Assembly: GCA_965237855.1 (NCBI GenBank)
Contig: CBDEGK010000001.1
Location: 527,606 to 591,605 of the forward strand
Reading direction: 5' to 3'
DNA length: 64,000 nt
From: CBDEGK01 sp965237855
Lineage (GTDB): Bacteria; Pseudomonadota; Gammaproteobacteria; Pseudomonadales; Halieaceae
Shown here: one piece after another, positions 42,055 through 51,658 of the stretch
Layout: the number at the start of each line of letters is the position of its first letter
How positions within the stretch are numbered: position 1 is the first letter of the stretch
Made by a program: the position numbers and the translations under genes
The notes under the pieces: model-generated
What the model was told of the DNA's origin: nothing
The model's database searches: none
The model's input: the letters and a program-made list of their open reading frames with translations, nothing else

Positions 42055-43383
42055 TCAGGTGGTTGCGGAAGGTGCGGTACTTGCTGACAAACGTCGGCCC
42101 AGTGCCTGGCTAATGACATAAAATACTGCACCGGAGACAATGATAGCAATACTCATCAAGGCCTCGGTGGGGCGCTCCTGCCACGCGTAAACCAATGTCC
42201 AGCCGGTAATACCCAGGAACAGGATTGGCGGCAGGGGATACAGGAAAGTCCGGTAGGGTCGCGCTAAGCCAGGCTGTCGCCAGCGCAGAATAAAGACCCC
42301 CAGTCCGGTAAAGAAGGTATTCAGCGCCATGGTTGCGCCGGAGAACACCAGGATCTGTTCAAACGATGAAGTCCACAGGAACAACAGCGCCAGTCCCGCC
42401 TGCAAGGTAATTGCCCGTGCGGGTATCCCGTCAGCATTGGATTTCGCCAGCAGCCTGAATAGGGCAAAATCCTCGCCGATAACCTGCCACACCCGCGGCC
42501 CCGCCACGATCATTGCGCTCACTGTAGAGATCAACAACAGCGCCAGCAGCACGCCCATCACATCGCCACCGAGGGGGCCGAAGGCATGAGTGGCGGCAAT
42601 ATAGCCGATTTCCACCTTGCCCTGCATGTCTTCAATCGGCGCCACACTGAGAAACACAAAATTCAGCAGCAGGTAGGCCAGGGTCACCACGGCGGTACTA
42701 CCGATCAGTACGACCGGGAGATAGCGGCGGGGCTGCTCTAACTCGCCGCTGATATAGGTGGCGGCATTCCAGCCCGAATAGGCGTAGTTGACGTAAATCA
42801 GTGACACGGCGAAAGCACCACCCAGGATCAAATCACCATCGCCACTGTTCGGGCGAAAACTGATCGGCTGGGGTGTCTCTACCAGCGCCAGCGCCGATAA
42901 CGAAAAGCCGAGAATCAGAAGAATTTTCAGACCGGTGAACCAGCTCTGCACACCGCCGCTGGTGCGATGGCTGCTGGCGTGCCCCACGGTAAGAAGCACA
43001 ATCAGTCCGCTTGCCAGCCACAGCGGCGACAGTGACGGGAACACCGAGGCCAGGTAACTGCCAAAGGTGAGCGCAGCCAGTGCGGTTGGTGCGGCGAAGC
43101 CAACCGTTGCAGAGACCCAACCCGATATAAATCCCGCCACCGGGTGATAGATCTGCGACAGGAAATTGTATTCACCGCCAGAGCGGGGCAGGGCGGCACC
43201 CAGTTCAGCGTAGGTGAGGGCACCACACAGTGCACTGAGACCACCGACTGCCCACAGGGTCATCAGCACGAAGCCTGATTGAATTTCCAGTAACTGGAAG
43301 CCGAGGCTGGTAAATACCCCGGTGCCGATCATATTGGCAACCACGATGGCCGCCGCGACCCGCGGTGAAAACTTACTGGCCAC
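42055..43383 (-). CDS. APC-family amino acid permease
   Basis: About 442 residues from a GTG at 43383, which overlaps the end of the upstream hydrolase by 11 bases (GTGGCCAGTAA). A longer frame to 43560 lies wholly over that gene and adds non-membrane sequence, so it is not used. About 12 membrane helices; the start ANMIGTGVFTSLGF is the TM1 unwound G-x-G motif, and TYAELGAALPRSGGEYNFL is TM2-3. It is a proton-coupled amino acid or polyamine carrier; substrate unknown. Confidence 0.87.
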   Translation of the reverse strand: MASKFSPRVAAAIVVANMIGTGVFTSLGFQLLEIQSGFVLMTLWAVGGLSALCGALTYAELGAALPRSGGEYNFLSQIYHPVAGFISGWVSATVGFAAPTALAALTFGSYLASVFPSLSPLWLASGLIVLLTVGHASSHRTSGGVQSWFTGLKILLILGFSLSALALVETPQPISFRPNSGDGDLILGGAFAVSLIYVNYAYSGWNAATYISGELEQPRRYLPVVLIGSTAVVTLAYLLLNFVFLSVAPIEDMQGKVEIGYIAATHAFGPLGGDVMGVLLALLLISTVSAMIVAGPRVWQVIGEDFALFRLLAKSNADGIPARAITLQAGLALLFLWTSSFEQILVFSGATMALNTFFTGLGVFILRWRQPGLARPYRTFLYPLPPILFLGITGWTLVYAWQERPTEALMSIAIIVSGAVFYVISQALGRRLSASTAPSATT

Positions 43384-44401
43384 GAACAGAATCCGGCTGC
43401 AGTTCTCCACTGAGCATTCCCCAAAAGGTGCTCGTTGTCTGGCGGTCAGTCGGGCGCCGGGTCCGATAGCGTACATGCTGATCGGCGGCGGCGGATTCAT
43501 CGAGGGCAATGCTCCACAGTCCGGTGGCGCGATTGGGCACCATTGAGTAGCGGATATCAATAATGTGTCCCGGCTGCTTGGGGTCGGCGGCCAGGTAGCC
43601 GTTGCTGAACCAGCGAAAGCGTTCTACATCCAGGGCCTGCTGGGTGTCCGGCTCCAGCCAGGGAAAATCCCTGGCCAATTCCAGCTTGGCCAGGGAGCTA
43701 CCGGGGTAGACAGTTGCTTCAATGCCAGTGCGCACCGCATCCACGTAATAGCGTGTGTCTGTTTCGTAGACAATTTTCCACAACAGGATATTGCCGAAGC
43801 TGGGCTTGGCTTCCAGCTTCAACGGGGCGTGCCCGCGTAGGGCCGCTAACTCCCAGCCGGCCTCCGCCGCGCGATCGCGCTGCCACAGCCCCAGGATCGG
43901 GTAACTCACGGCCCAGACTAATGCCAGGCGTGCCAACATCGGTTGTTGTCTGGCGGCGGCAAAGCCGGCCAGCACCAACACCGGCAAGGTAAACAGGGGG
44001 TCGACCACAGAAACCGCATTCCAGGCTATGCGAACATCGCTGAAGGGCCAGAATAACAGGGTGCCATAGGTGGTACAGGCGTCGAGCAGGGCGTGAGTCG
44101 CGTAACCGAGAGTGCAGTAGAGCAGGAAACGGCGAAAGGGCAGGGAGGTGCGCTCGCGCAGCAACGCGAACATAACCAGGGCCACCATGAAGCCACCGAT
44201 GGGGATGAAGATCAGTGAGTGGGTAAACTGGCGATGAAATTCCAGGAACAGGAGCGGGTCGCTACTCGAGCGAATGAACACATCCAGGTCGGGTGCCAGG
44301 CCGCCGAACATACCCAGCAGCCCCGCCATTTTGGCGTGCTCGCGGGGGGCAATCGACTGGGGTGCTGCGGCGCCGAGAACGCCTTGAGTAATGGGATCCA
44401 T
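43373..44401 (-). CDS. YdjM-like membrane-bound metal-dependent hydrolase
   Basis: 342 residues from MDPITQGVLGAAA, the usual N-terminus of this DUF457/YdjM family; the frame upstream to 44440 is not supported. Four or so membrane helices lie in the first half. The conserved His/Asp motifs GGLAPDLDVFI and HRQFTHSLIF, and a later GYATHALLDACTTYGTLLFWPF, form the putative metal site. In E. coli the relative is induced by the SOS response. The C-terminal half is soluble. No direct function is known. Confidence 0.82.
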   Translation of the reverse strand: MDPITQGVLGAAAPQSIAPREHAKMAGLLGMFGGLAPDLDVFIRSSSDPLLFLEFHRQFTHSLIFIPIGGFMVALVMFALLRERTSLPFRRFLLYCTLGYATHALLDACTTYGTLLFWPFSDVRIAWNAVSVVDPLFTLPVLVLAGFAAARQQPMLARLALVWAVSYPILGLWQRDRAAEAGWELAALRGHAPLKLEAKPSFGNILLWKIVYETDTRYYVDAVRTGIEATVYPGSSLAKLELARDFPWLEPDTQQALDVERFRWFSNGYLAADPKQPGHIIDIRYSMVPNRATGLWSIALDESAAADQHVRYRTRRPTDRQTTSTFWGMLSGELQPDSVRGQ

Positions 44402-44477
44402 TGGTCCAGCACTATAGCCTTGCCCAAGCCCCATGGGCAAGATACGCTGTCGCTAAATTCTTCAGTGGAAATCTGAT

Positions 44478-45776
44478 TTGTCGACTTTGGAAAACAACAT
44501 TGCAGTGGTGGGGCTGGGCTACGTGGGTTTGCCCCTGGCGGTCGCACTCGGAAGCCGGTTCAAGACACTGGGTCTGGACGTGGATGAAAAGAGACTGTCG
44601 CTGTATCGCCAGGGCCGCGATCCCAGTGGTTCCGTCACCGCCGAAGAATTGGCTGCAGCCAGTCAACTGGCATTCACCGCCGATCCGACACTGCTGGCTG
44701 AGGCGGATACCATTATCGTGGTGGTGCCTACACCTATCGATGAAGCACGCCGGCCTGACCTGGCACCGCTGAAGTCTGCCTGTGAAACGGTGGGCAAACA
44801 TATGCAGCCAGGCACCACGGTTATATTCGAATCAACGGTTTATCCCGGCTGCACCGAGGAAGTGTGTGTGCCAATCCTGCAAAGTAATTCCGGCCTCAGA
44901 TGGCAGGAGCCGGGCGGTTTTTACGTGGCCTATTCGCCAGAGCGGGTCAATCCCGGTGACAAGTCTCACTCACTGCAGAACGTCGTGAAAGTGATTGCCG
45001 GAGACTGTGCGCAGACCGAGGGAAAAGTCGCGGCCATTTATGAGCAAATCATTGACGCCGGCCTGCACCGCGCCGATAGCATCAAGGTGGCGGAGGCCAG
45101 CAAGGTCATTGAAAACACCCAGCGGGATCTCAATATTGCCCTGATGAATGAACTGGCGCTTATCTTTAACCGCATGGACATCGATACCCTCGATGTCCTC
45201 GAGGCCGCCGGTACCAAGTGGAACTTCTTACCCTTTCGGCCGGGCCTGGTCGGTGGCCACTGCATTGGTGTTGATCCCTACTACCTGACTTACAAAGCCG
45301 AGGCCGAGGGACACGATTCCCAGGTGATCCTGGCGGGCCGTCATATCAATGACAATATGGGTAAGTTCATCGCCGAGCAAACCGTCAAGCAAATCCTTAA
45401 GCAGGGCCAGGATATTCACGGTTCACAGGTGGTGATCCTGGGGCTGACCTTCAAGGAGGATTGCGCGGATATTCGCAATACCCGGGTCGCCGATATCATT
45501 GCTGAACTGCGTGATTACCACTGTGATGTGGTAGTGCACGATCCGATGGCGGACCCCGAGGAGGTAGTGGCGGAACAGGGGCTGACACTGACCCCCTGGG
45601 AAGAGTTGCCCATGGCCAACGCGGTGATCCTGGCAGTACCCCACCAATTTTATCGCAAGCTGTCTTTGTCACAATTCGCCACAACAATGACACCTAATTC
45701 GGTGTTGATGGATGTAAAATCTATTATTGATCGTGATGCCGCCCGCGAGGCTGGCATCACACTCTGGCGTTTATAA
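44478..45776 (+). CDS. tviB: Nucleotide-sugar 6-dehydrogenase (UDP-GlcNAc/GalNAc dehydrogenase type)
   Basis: 432 residues from a TTG at 44478. An NAD loop GLGYVGLPLA starts the Rossmann domain; the catalytic stretch GLVGGHCIGVDPYYLTYKAE has the active-site Cys; the C-terminal UDP-binding domain shows ILGLTFKEDCADIRNTR. The form is like Vi-antigen TviB/WbpA, which make UDP-hexosaminuronic acids for capsule or O-antigen. It lies 35 bases ahead of glmS, whose product starts the UDP-GlcNAc pathway. The exact sugar is inferred. Confidence 0.88.
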   Translation: MSTLENNIAVVGLGYVGLPLAVALGSRFKTLGLDVDEKRLSLYRQGRDPSGSVTAEELAAASQLAFTADPTLLAEADTIIVVVPTPIDEARRPDLAPLKSACETVGKHMQPGTTVIFESTVYPGCTEEVCVPILQSNSGLRWQEPGGFYVAYSPERVNPGDKSHSLQNVVKVIAGDCAQTEGKVAAIYEQIIDAGLHRADSIKVAEASKVIENTQRDLNIALMNELALIFNRMDIDTLDVLEAAGTKWNFLPFRPGLVGGHCIGVDPYYLTYKAEAEGHDSQVILAGRHINDNMGKFIAEQTVKQILKQGQDIHGSQVVILGLTFKEDCADIRNTRVADIIAELRDYHCDVVVHDPMADPEEVVAEQGLTLTPWEELPMANAVILAVPHQFYRKLSLSQFATTMTPNSVLMDVKSIIDRDAAREAGITLWRL

Positions 45777-45811
45777 AGCGCCTGCGGCGTAATAAGAAGG
45801 AGCAAAAACGC

Positions 45812-47650
45812 GTGTGTGGAATTATTGGTTATGTCGGCCCTCAGGATGCGCGCAATGTCGTCATATCCGGACTCAAGCGCCTGGAATACCGGGGCTATGA
45901 CTCTGCCGGCATCGCCCTGCAGGGCGCGGAGGCAGACCACACCCTGATTGTTAAAGCCGCCGGCAAGGTCAGCCAGCTGGAAGCCGAGCTCGATGAACAG
46001 CGCCTGCCGGAAACCGCAACCACCGCTATCGGCCACACCCGTTGGGCCACCCATGGCGAGCCGACCGTGGCCAATGCCCATCCCCACAACAGTGCCAGCG
46101 GCGATTTTGTCATCGCCCACAACGGCATCATCGATAATTACCTTGGCATTAAGCAGTTTCTAAAGGACAAGGGTTTCGAGTTTCGCAGCGAAACCGATAC
46201 GGAAGTCATCGCCCATCTCATCGAGTTCTGCTATGAGGGCGATCTCAAAGCCGCCGTCATCAAGGCATTGGCACAATTGGAAGGTACCTACGGACTGATG
46301 GTGATGTCACGCCTGCATCCCGACACCCTGGTTGCCGCTCGTAACGGCAGCCCCATCGTGGTTGGCATTTGCGATGACGAAACCGTGATTGCCTCCGATG
46401 TCAGCGCATTGATCAGCCACACCAAGCGAGTCATATACCTGGATGACGGCGATGTATTGTCAGCGACCAGCGCCAGCGTCGATATCACCTCACTGCGCAA
46501 TCAGCCAGTGGCGCGCGACGCCACCGAGATTGATTGGGACATCGAGGAAATCGAGAAGGGCGGTTACGAACACTTCATGCTCAAGGAAATCCACGAGCAA
46601 CCCAGTGCCCTGAAAAACACCCTGCGCGGACGGCTGGATTTTGCCGCTAATTCCACCAAGCTCAGCGGCATGCAAATGGGGCCTTCCAACCTGGCCGATA
46701 TCGACCGGATGTTAATAGCCGCCTGCGGTACCTCTCTCTATGCCGGCATGGTGGGTAAATTTCTATTTGAAGATTTTGCCGACATCCCTGCCGATGTTTT
46801 ACAAGCGGCCGAGTTTCGTGATCGCAACCCGATTGTGCAGCGCGGCACCTGTATGCTCGCCATTAGCCAGTCGGGTGAAACCGCCGATACCCTGGCCGCG
46901 GTCAGGGAGTGCAAGCGCAAGGGCGCAGACGTACTCGGCATCTGCAACGTGGTGGGTTCAACCATCGCCCGGGAGTCGGGCAGGGGAGTTTACCTGCACG
47001 CGGGCCCGGAGATAGGCGTGGCCTCCACCAAGGCCTTCACCAGCCAGGTGGCGGTACTGGCGATGATGGCCATCATGCTCGGGCGCAACCGCCGGCTCTC
47101 GGCGGACATTGGCCAGAACATGCTCAACGAATTATCACGACTGCCAGAGCTGGCCCAGCAGGTGGTGGACCAGGAACAGCACATTGCCGAGATCGCGCGC
47201 AAGTATGCCCACGTCGAACACGCCTTTTACCTGGGCCGGGGTTATATGTATCCGGCGGCGCTGGAAGGCGCACTCAAACTCAAGGAGATCTCCTATATTC
47301 ACGCCGAGGGCTACCACGCCGCAGAGTTGAAGCATGGCCCCATTGCACTGCTCACTGAAGAGGTCCCGGTCATCGTTGCCTGCCCCGACAGCCCCAGCCG
47401 GATAAAGACCCTGGCTAATATCCAGGAGTGCAAAGCGCGCAAAGCTCCGGTTGTGGCGATTGCCACCGAGGGCGATGAGGATATTCGCTCGCTGGTGGAT
47501 GATGTTATTACCATCCCAAAATGTGCGGAGTTCGTTGCACCCATCCCCGTGGTGATTGCAGAACAGTTATTTGCTTATCACGTGGCAAAAGAAAGAGGCT
47601 GTGAAATTGATCAGCCGAGGAACCTGGCGAAAGCAGTTACCGTTGAATAG
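45812..47650 (+). CDS. glmS: Glutamine--fructose-6-phosphate aminotransferase
   Basis: 612 residues from a GTG, preceded by AAGGAG. It makes glucosamine-6-phosphate for peptidoglycan and LPS. The N-terminal glutaminase starts with the nucleophile Cys2 (MCGIIGYVG); the second half has two SIS domains (ACGTSLYAG, ISQSGETADT, CNVVGSTIARES) and ends in EIDQPRNLAKAVTVE, the usual C-terminus. There is no glmS ribozyme (found only in Gram-positives) and the 35-base upstream gap holds none. Confidence 0.97.
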   Translation: MCGIIGYVGPQDARNVVISGLKRLEYRGYDSAGIALQGAEADHTLIVKAAGKVSQLEAELDEQRLPETATTAIGHTRWATHGEPTVANAHPHNSASGDFVIAHNGIIDNYLGIKQFLKDKGFEFRSETDTEVIAHLIEFCYEGDLKAAVIKALAQLEGTYGLMVMSRLHPDTLVAARNGSPIVVGICDDETVIASDVSALISHTKRVIYLDDGDVLSATSASVDITSLRNQPVARDATEIDWDIEEIEKGGYEHFMLKEIHEQPSALKNTLRGRLDFAANSTKLSGMQMGPSNLADIDRMLIAACGTSLYAGMVGKFLFEDFADIPADVLQAAEFRDRNPIVQRGTCMLAISQSGETADTLAAVRECKRKGADVLGICNVVGSTIARESGRGVYLHAGPEIGVASTKAFTSQVAVLAMMAIMLGRNRRLSADIGQNMLNELSRLPELAQQVVDQEQHIAEIARKYAHVEHAFYLGRGYMYPAALEGALKLKEISYIHAEGYHAAELKHGPIALLTEEVPVIVACPDSPSRIKTLANIQECKARKAPVVAIATEGDEDIRSLVDDVITIPKCAEFVAPIPVVIAEQLFAYHVAKERGCEIDQPRNLAKAVTVE

Positions 47651-47653
47651 CGG

Positions 47654-48571
47654 CTAGACAGGGGCCTGACTTTGATTGCCGCGGTACTCATTACTGGCAA
47701 CCACCCGCTGCAGCAATGCTTTGCGCGTAGATCCCTTGTTCAACAGGCTCATATACCAATCGATGCCTGGACCATCGGCGGGGCGTTCCAGCACCTGCTC
47801 GTACAGGGCAATAACGAAATCCTGCTCGGAGTCGATACTCAACAGTTGTAAATACTCATCGACCGCTGGCAGATACTGGGATTCTGGATCTGCCTGCAGG
47901 GCATCCAGCACCACCTCACGGGGTGTGTTGTTACCCAGCTTGTTGAGGTAGTAATTCAAACCGTCGGGATCAGGGCCGCGGTGCAATATCTTCTCGAAGG
48001 CAGCACGGATGAATGCCTCGTTATCTTCCATCAGGAGTAATGGATCGCGGCATACATGTTCACGTTTAATGGCGCGGGCGTGGATCATCCAGTCGTCAAT
48101 CTCCGACAGTTCAATATCTCCAAAGCCGGTGCTTTCAAGTTGCTCCAACAAGGTTAGCTCAGTAAAGGTATTGAGATGAAAATCGCCATCCTGGTGCTGG
48201 GTGCCCAGCAGCGACTGAATGATCCCATGGTGGGCCGCAGGGGTTTGGTTCGCTGGCTCTTCCAGCTGGCGGAGTAGGCTGATGGCATTCGGCACCTTCA
48301 GTTCAAGCACGCCACCCATGGCCAGAACACGGTTCCATTCCTGCAACGTTGTGGTGCATTGCAACCGCGATATATGTTCGAGGATATCCATCGCCTGGAT
48401 CTCCGTGTAGTACAGATCGGGTAGCACACTGAGATCGGTGACATCGCAGACCAGGTCCGGTGCGTGGTAGGCATCGATATCGACATTGACGTAACCGCCG
48501 CGCTTATCAAAGCCACTGCCCAGGTTTAGCTTACGAGGGTGTTGATCCGCGGAGAAACTGGTTTCATTCAT
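47654..48571 (-). CDS. SAM methyltransferase fused to DUF4214 repeats
   Basis: 305 residues. Residues about 12-165 form a class I methyltransferase (LNLGSGFDKRGGYVNVDID, DLVCDVTDL, AMDILEHI, LELKVPN). Residues about 185-300 contain two DUF4214-type helical units (KILHRGPDPDGLNYYLNKL and EQVLERPADGPGIDWYMSLL). DUF4214 repeats occur on surface, glycan and methyltransferase-type proteins, often with polysaccharide genes. No signal peptide. The gene converges with glmS at 4 bases and is followed upstream by another DUF4214 gene. Substrate unknown. Confidence 0.8.
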   Translation of the reverse strand: MNETSFSADQHPRKLNLGSGFDKRGGYVNVDIDAYHAPDLVCDVTDLSVLPDLYYTEIQAMDILEHISRLQCTTTLQEWNRVLAMGGVLELKVPNAISLLRQLEEPANQTPAAHHGIIQSLLGTQHQDGDFHLNTFTELTLLEQLESTGFGDIELSEIDDWMIHARAIKREHVCRDPLLLMEDNEAFIRAAFEKILHRGPDPDGLNYYLNKLGNNTPREVVLDALQADPESQYLPAVDEYLQLLSIDSEQDFVIALYEQVLERPADGPGIDWYMSLLNKGSTRKALLQRVVASNEYRGNQSQAPV

Positions 48572-48622
48572 AGGTTTGAAAACTCATGGTAGCTTAGGGC
48601 GCGTGATGCGGCTATGACGTTA

Positions 48623-50548
48623 TCACATCACCTCAATAACACGCTCCGCCACCGCCTTACCCGACAAATAGGCTCCATGCACGGTGGCACGATAGGCACT
48701 CAGCGTATGTTCGCCGGCAAAAAAGAGTGTGTCGTTGATGGGTTCCGCCAAGTCGTCAAAGTCTGAGCTGGGGCTGCCCTGGGCGGCATAGGAATAGGCG
48801 CCGAAGCTGTTTTCATTGGCACGCCATTTTGTTCGCAGCAGGGCACTGGGTGCGGGTATGTTGTCACCGTAGATGGCTTGTAGGTTGGCCATGACGGCAT
48901 CGATAACCTGCTGATCGGAGAGGGCTTCTGAGGCGTCAGCTTGATCGCCGAAGGCGAAGGTCATCAGGGCATTGGCTTGAAGGCCGGTTATAGGCTTGAG
49001 ATTGAGGAAATAATTAAACAGGCCTTTTGTGGGACTAGTATAGCCAATGTAGTGCACATCGAGATCCCAAAACGGGGCGCTGTTGGCATCCCAGTTCAGC
49101 AAAAACTTGTTGACGTTGCCCATGCCCATGCGACTGACGGCCTGGCTGTGTGAGCTTGGTAGGTCAGGTGTGAAGGTAATAGCGCCTGCTTTTAATACCC
49201 CAAGCGGTACGGTCACAACCACCGCCCCAGCGGTGTAGCTTTGGTCGTCGGTGGTGGACACGGTACCGCCTTCGCTGGCGTAATCAATGGCACTGACGCG
49301 CTGGTTGAGCCGTACCTCAAACTCGCCGCTCTCATGCAGATACGTTGCCAGGGTATCGTAACCGTTAGTGACAAATTGTTCGGCGCCCGCGAAGGCTTCG
49401 TCATCGTCAAATTGGCTGGATGAGAGTTTGGTGATATCGCCACCGATGTCGAATTCCAGGTAGGCCGATAACATGTAGTCGCGGAGCTGAGGTGTGGCAT
49501 TGAGTTGGGTAAAGGAAAAGCTGTCATACACAGTTTTGAAGCTTTGTTCGACTGTACCGGCGCCGCGCACTTGCTCCAGGGCAGCTTCGTACAGCTCGTA
49601 CTGGCGGTCCTCCAGGGTCCCAGACACGCTATTGCCATCGGCATCGTACAGTTCGCTGTTGTCGTCGTTCGTCCGAAAGGTATCCAAACCAGCCGCGTCG
49701 GAGATTTGCGCAATCGGGTTGTTGGTCCCGGCCCCGTGGATCCAGCTGGCGCCCTCGTCAAAAGCAATGCCCAGTGAGCGATCCGTGCGCGTGCGCCCAC
49801 CGATTTTGTCCTGGGCCTCTAACACAAGCACCTCAAACCCGGCAGCGGTGAGATCCTTGGCGGCTTTCAGGCCAGACACTCCGCCGCCGATCACCAGCAC
49901 CTCGTAATTGGTTTGAAGCGTGCTTTGACAGGCGTCGCTTTGTGAACAGATTTCATTGAGTTGGGCGGTAATCGCGGTACAGGTGGTTTCCGCCTCTGTT
50001 GCAGCACTGCCGACCCCAGCCAGGCTGTCGGCCAACTCAGTATCACTCAGGCCCACACCCAATTGATTGCTGCTAACATAGTAGTCCGTGATCACTGCGC
50101 GCTTGTTCTGCAAGATCAGTAAATCGTCGTTCTGGGCGCCATTGAGCACATCCAAAGCAATCGACTGCAAGGTTCTGAACTGGCTGTCCAACTCGCCCAC
50201 ATAAAAGTTCAGGCCGGCCTGGTCGGGAGCCCGGTTGAACAGCTGTTGATAGATGTTTTCGACCAGTTCGGTGTTGGACAAATTGCCGAACCGTGCCTCG
50301 AATTCCGGTGAGGTGCCGAAAGCGGCAATGATGGCATCCAGGTTGCCGTTCTCCTGGTCTAGCTTTCCCGCCCAAAAATCTAGTCCCGCCGAGTCCGCCG
50401 GCCGGCCATAGTAGGCGACATAGGCATCCAGCACAGTCAGCTCGCTGGCGCTAAAGGCGTTGGTTTGGCACTCATCGGCATAGCCATTGGCACCAAAAAT
50501 GCACGCTAACAGGAAGAGGGACGAACGGAAGAGGCTGAACCTGAACAT
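48623..50548 (-). CDS. Exported flavin amine oxidase with N-terminal DUF4214 repeats
   Basis: 641 residues from the ATG at 50548, which begins a signal peptide (MFRFSLFRSSLFLLACIFG ending NGYA). Two DUF4214 units follow (about 30-135: YYGRPADSAGLDFWAGKL, LFNRAPDQAGLNFYVGEL). From about 215 a monoamine/polyamine oxidase domain begins, with FAD loop VIGGGVSGLKAAKDLTAAG, then GGRTRTDR, and ends FFAGEHTLSAYRATVHGAYLSG. Such oxidases act on primary or polyamines with O2. The fusion of this oxidase to DUF4214 is unusual, and the neighbour shares the repeat. Substrate and location are inferred. Confidence 0.82.
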   Translation of the reverse strand: MFRFSLFRSSLFLLACIFGANGYADECQTNAFSASELTVLDAYVAYYGRPADSAGLDFWAGKLDQENGNLDAIIAAFGTSPEFEARFGNLSNTELVENIYQQLFNRAPDQAGLNFYVGELDSQFRTLQSIALDVLNGAQNDDLLILQNKRAVITDYYVSSNQLGVGLSDTELADSLAGVGSAATEAETTCTAITAQLNEICSQSDACQSTLQTNYEVLVIGGGVSGLKAAKDLTAAGFEVLVLEAQDKIGGRTRTDRSLGIAFDEGASWIHGAGTNNPIAQISDAAGLDTFRTNDDNSELYDADGNSVSGTLEDRQYELYEAALEQVRGAGTVEQSFKTVYDSFSFTQLNATPQLRDYMLSAYLEFDIGGDITKLSSSQFDDDEAFAGAEQFVTNGYDTLATYLHESGEFEVRLNQRVSAIDYASEGGTVSTTDDQSYTAGAVVVTVPLGVLKAGAITFTPDLPSSHSQAVSRMGMGNVNKFLLNWDANSAPFWDLDVHYIGYTSPTKGLFNYFLNLKPITGLQANALMTFAFGDQADASEALSDQQVIDAVMANLQAIYGDNIPAPSALLRTKWRANENSFGAYSYAAQGSPSSDFDDLAEPINDTLFFAGEHTLSAYRATVHGAYLSGKAVAERVIEVM

Positions 50549-50620
50549 AGAGGTACCCACTTTTACTACACAGTCTAGTAGGGCTGAATTCAATCGGCCA
50601 CTGGGCTATTCATTCAAAGT

Positions 50621-51397
50621 CTGCAGGTAGGTAAGCAGGGGTGCTGACGTCGTAGAGTGATGTTGTCATTCAATGAATGCCTGAGCAGGCTTGAATGTCT
50701 TTAATTTAACATAATATATATTATGCGCATTTAGTGTGTAAGCGTTATTTAGTAATGTCACTTTTCCGTTATTTAGAGATGTCACTCTCAGTACAATTCC
50801 CCAAGTGTATCAGATGCTTGGGAGGAACCAGGAGTGACATTACTGACAATGAGTCAAACAGAGATTACGAGGTTGCAGGTGATTATGGATGTGGCTGAAC
50901 GACGCTTAACGCGAGCCCAGGCTGGTGACTTGTTGGGACTGAGTTCGCGTCAGGTTCAACGATTAGTAAACCGCTATCGCCTTGAGGGCGCGGCGGGTCT
51001 GATGTCGCGCAAACGTGGTGTCGCTAGCAATCGGAGATACCCAGGCAGTCTGCGGGAATATACGTTGAGCTTGCTTCGTGCCCAGTATGCTGATTTTGGG
51101 CCAACGCTGGCCGCGGAGAAGCTGTTGGAATGCCATGAGATCGGTTTATCGGTGGGCACGGTGCGTCAGTGGATGATCGCGGACGGCCTCTGGAAAACCC
51201 GGAAAGAACAGCGCAGCCGCGTATATCAACCAAGGCGCCGCCGGGAGTGTTACGGCGAGTTGATTCAGATTGATGGATCAGACCATCACTGGTTTGAGGA
51301 GCGTGGTCCGCGATGTACATTACTGGTGTACATCGATGACGCGACTGGCCGGCTGATGGAGCTGCGTTTTTGTGCATCGGAATCGACCTTTGATTAT
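50621..51397. repeat. Tandem duplication, copy A
   Basis: Starting at CTGCAGGTAGG, this 777-base block reappears at 51659-52454. As far as I can compare by eye, the copies are identical except for 19 bases present only in the second, in an AT-rich stretch near 50713 versus 51754. It includes upstream sequence, the transposase start and its first 188 codons. The two copies are separated by the decayed 3' end of the same transposase, so a direct duplication of about 1 kb occurred after the IS had decayed. Confidence 0.9.
50744..50786 (+). repeat. Subterminal repeats of ISNCY-like element
   Basis: GTTATTTAGTAATGTCACT at 50744 and GTTATTTAGAGATGTCACT at 50768 are direct repeats differing at two bases, ahead of the transposase start. 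They probably mark the left end region of the insertion sequence (transposase-binding sites). The same pair occurs in the duplicated copy near 51801. Confidence 0.6.
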
Positions 51398-51658
51398 TTT
51401 TACGCGACTCGTGTATCTGGCCAATCACGGTAACATTTTACAGCGATAAACACAGGGTGATGCGACAACCGGCACTGACCCAGTTCGGCCGAGCCTTGCA
51501 TGCATCGACAATCTTGCAAATACCTCTCAGGCCAAGGGACGGGTTGAGCGAGCAAACAAAACACTATCAAAGAGCTTCGCCTGCATTCACCCCGTGAGGC
51601 CAATGCGTTTGCCCCTGAGTTTATTGCTGATTTTAATCGCCGTTTTGGCCGGGAACCG
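50834..51658 (+). pseudogene. ISNCY-type transposase, decayed (copy A)
   Basis: The first 190 codons are clean: an HTH region (RLTRAQAGDLLGLSSRQVQRLVNRYRLEG) and the start of an rve core (ELIQIDGSDHHWFEERG with DDE Asp, then LLVYIDDATG). Near 51398 the frame breaks. Short pieces of the rest can be read in other frames up to 51658 (GRVERANKTLS with the catalytic Glu, then FIADFNRRFGREP). A length near 400 codons would be normal, so large internal parts are gone. GTG start with GGAGG ahead. Confidence 0.8.

Noticed and set aside
43384..43560. Longer start of the amino-acid permease
   Set aside because: The extra residues lie inside the well-supported hydrolase gene and are not membrane-like; the GTG at 43383 fits the family N-terminus.
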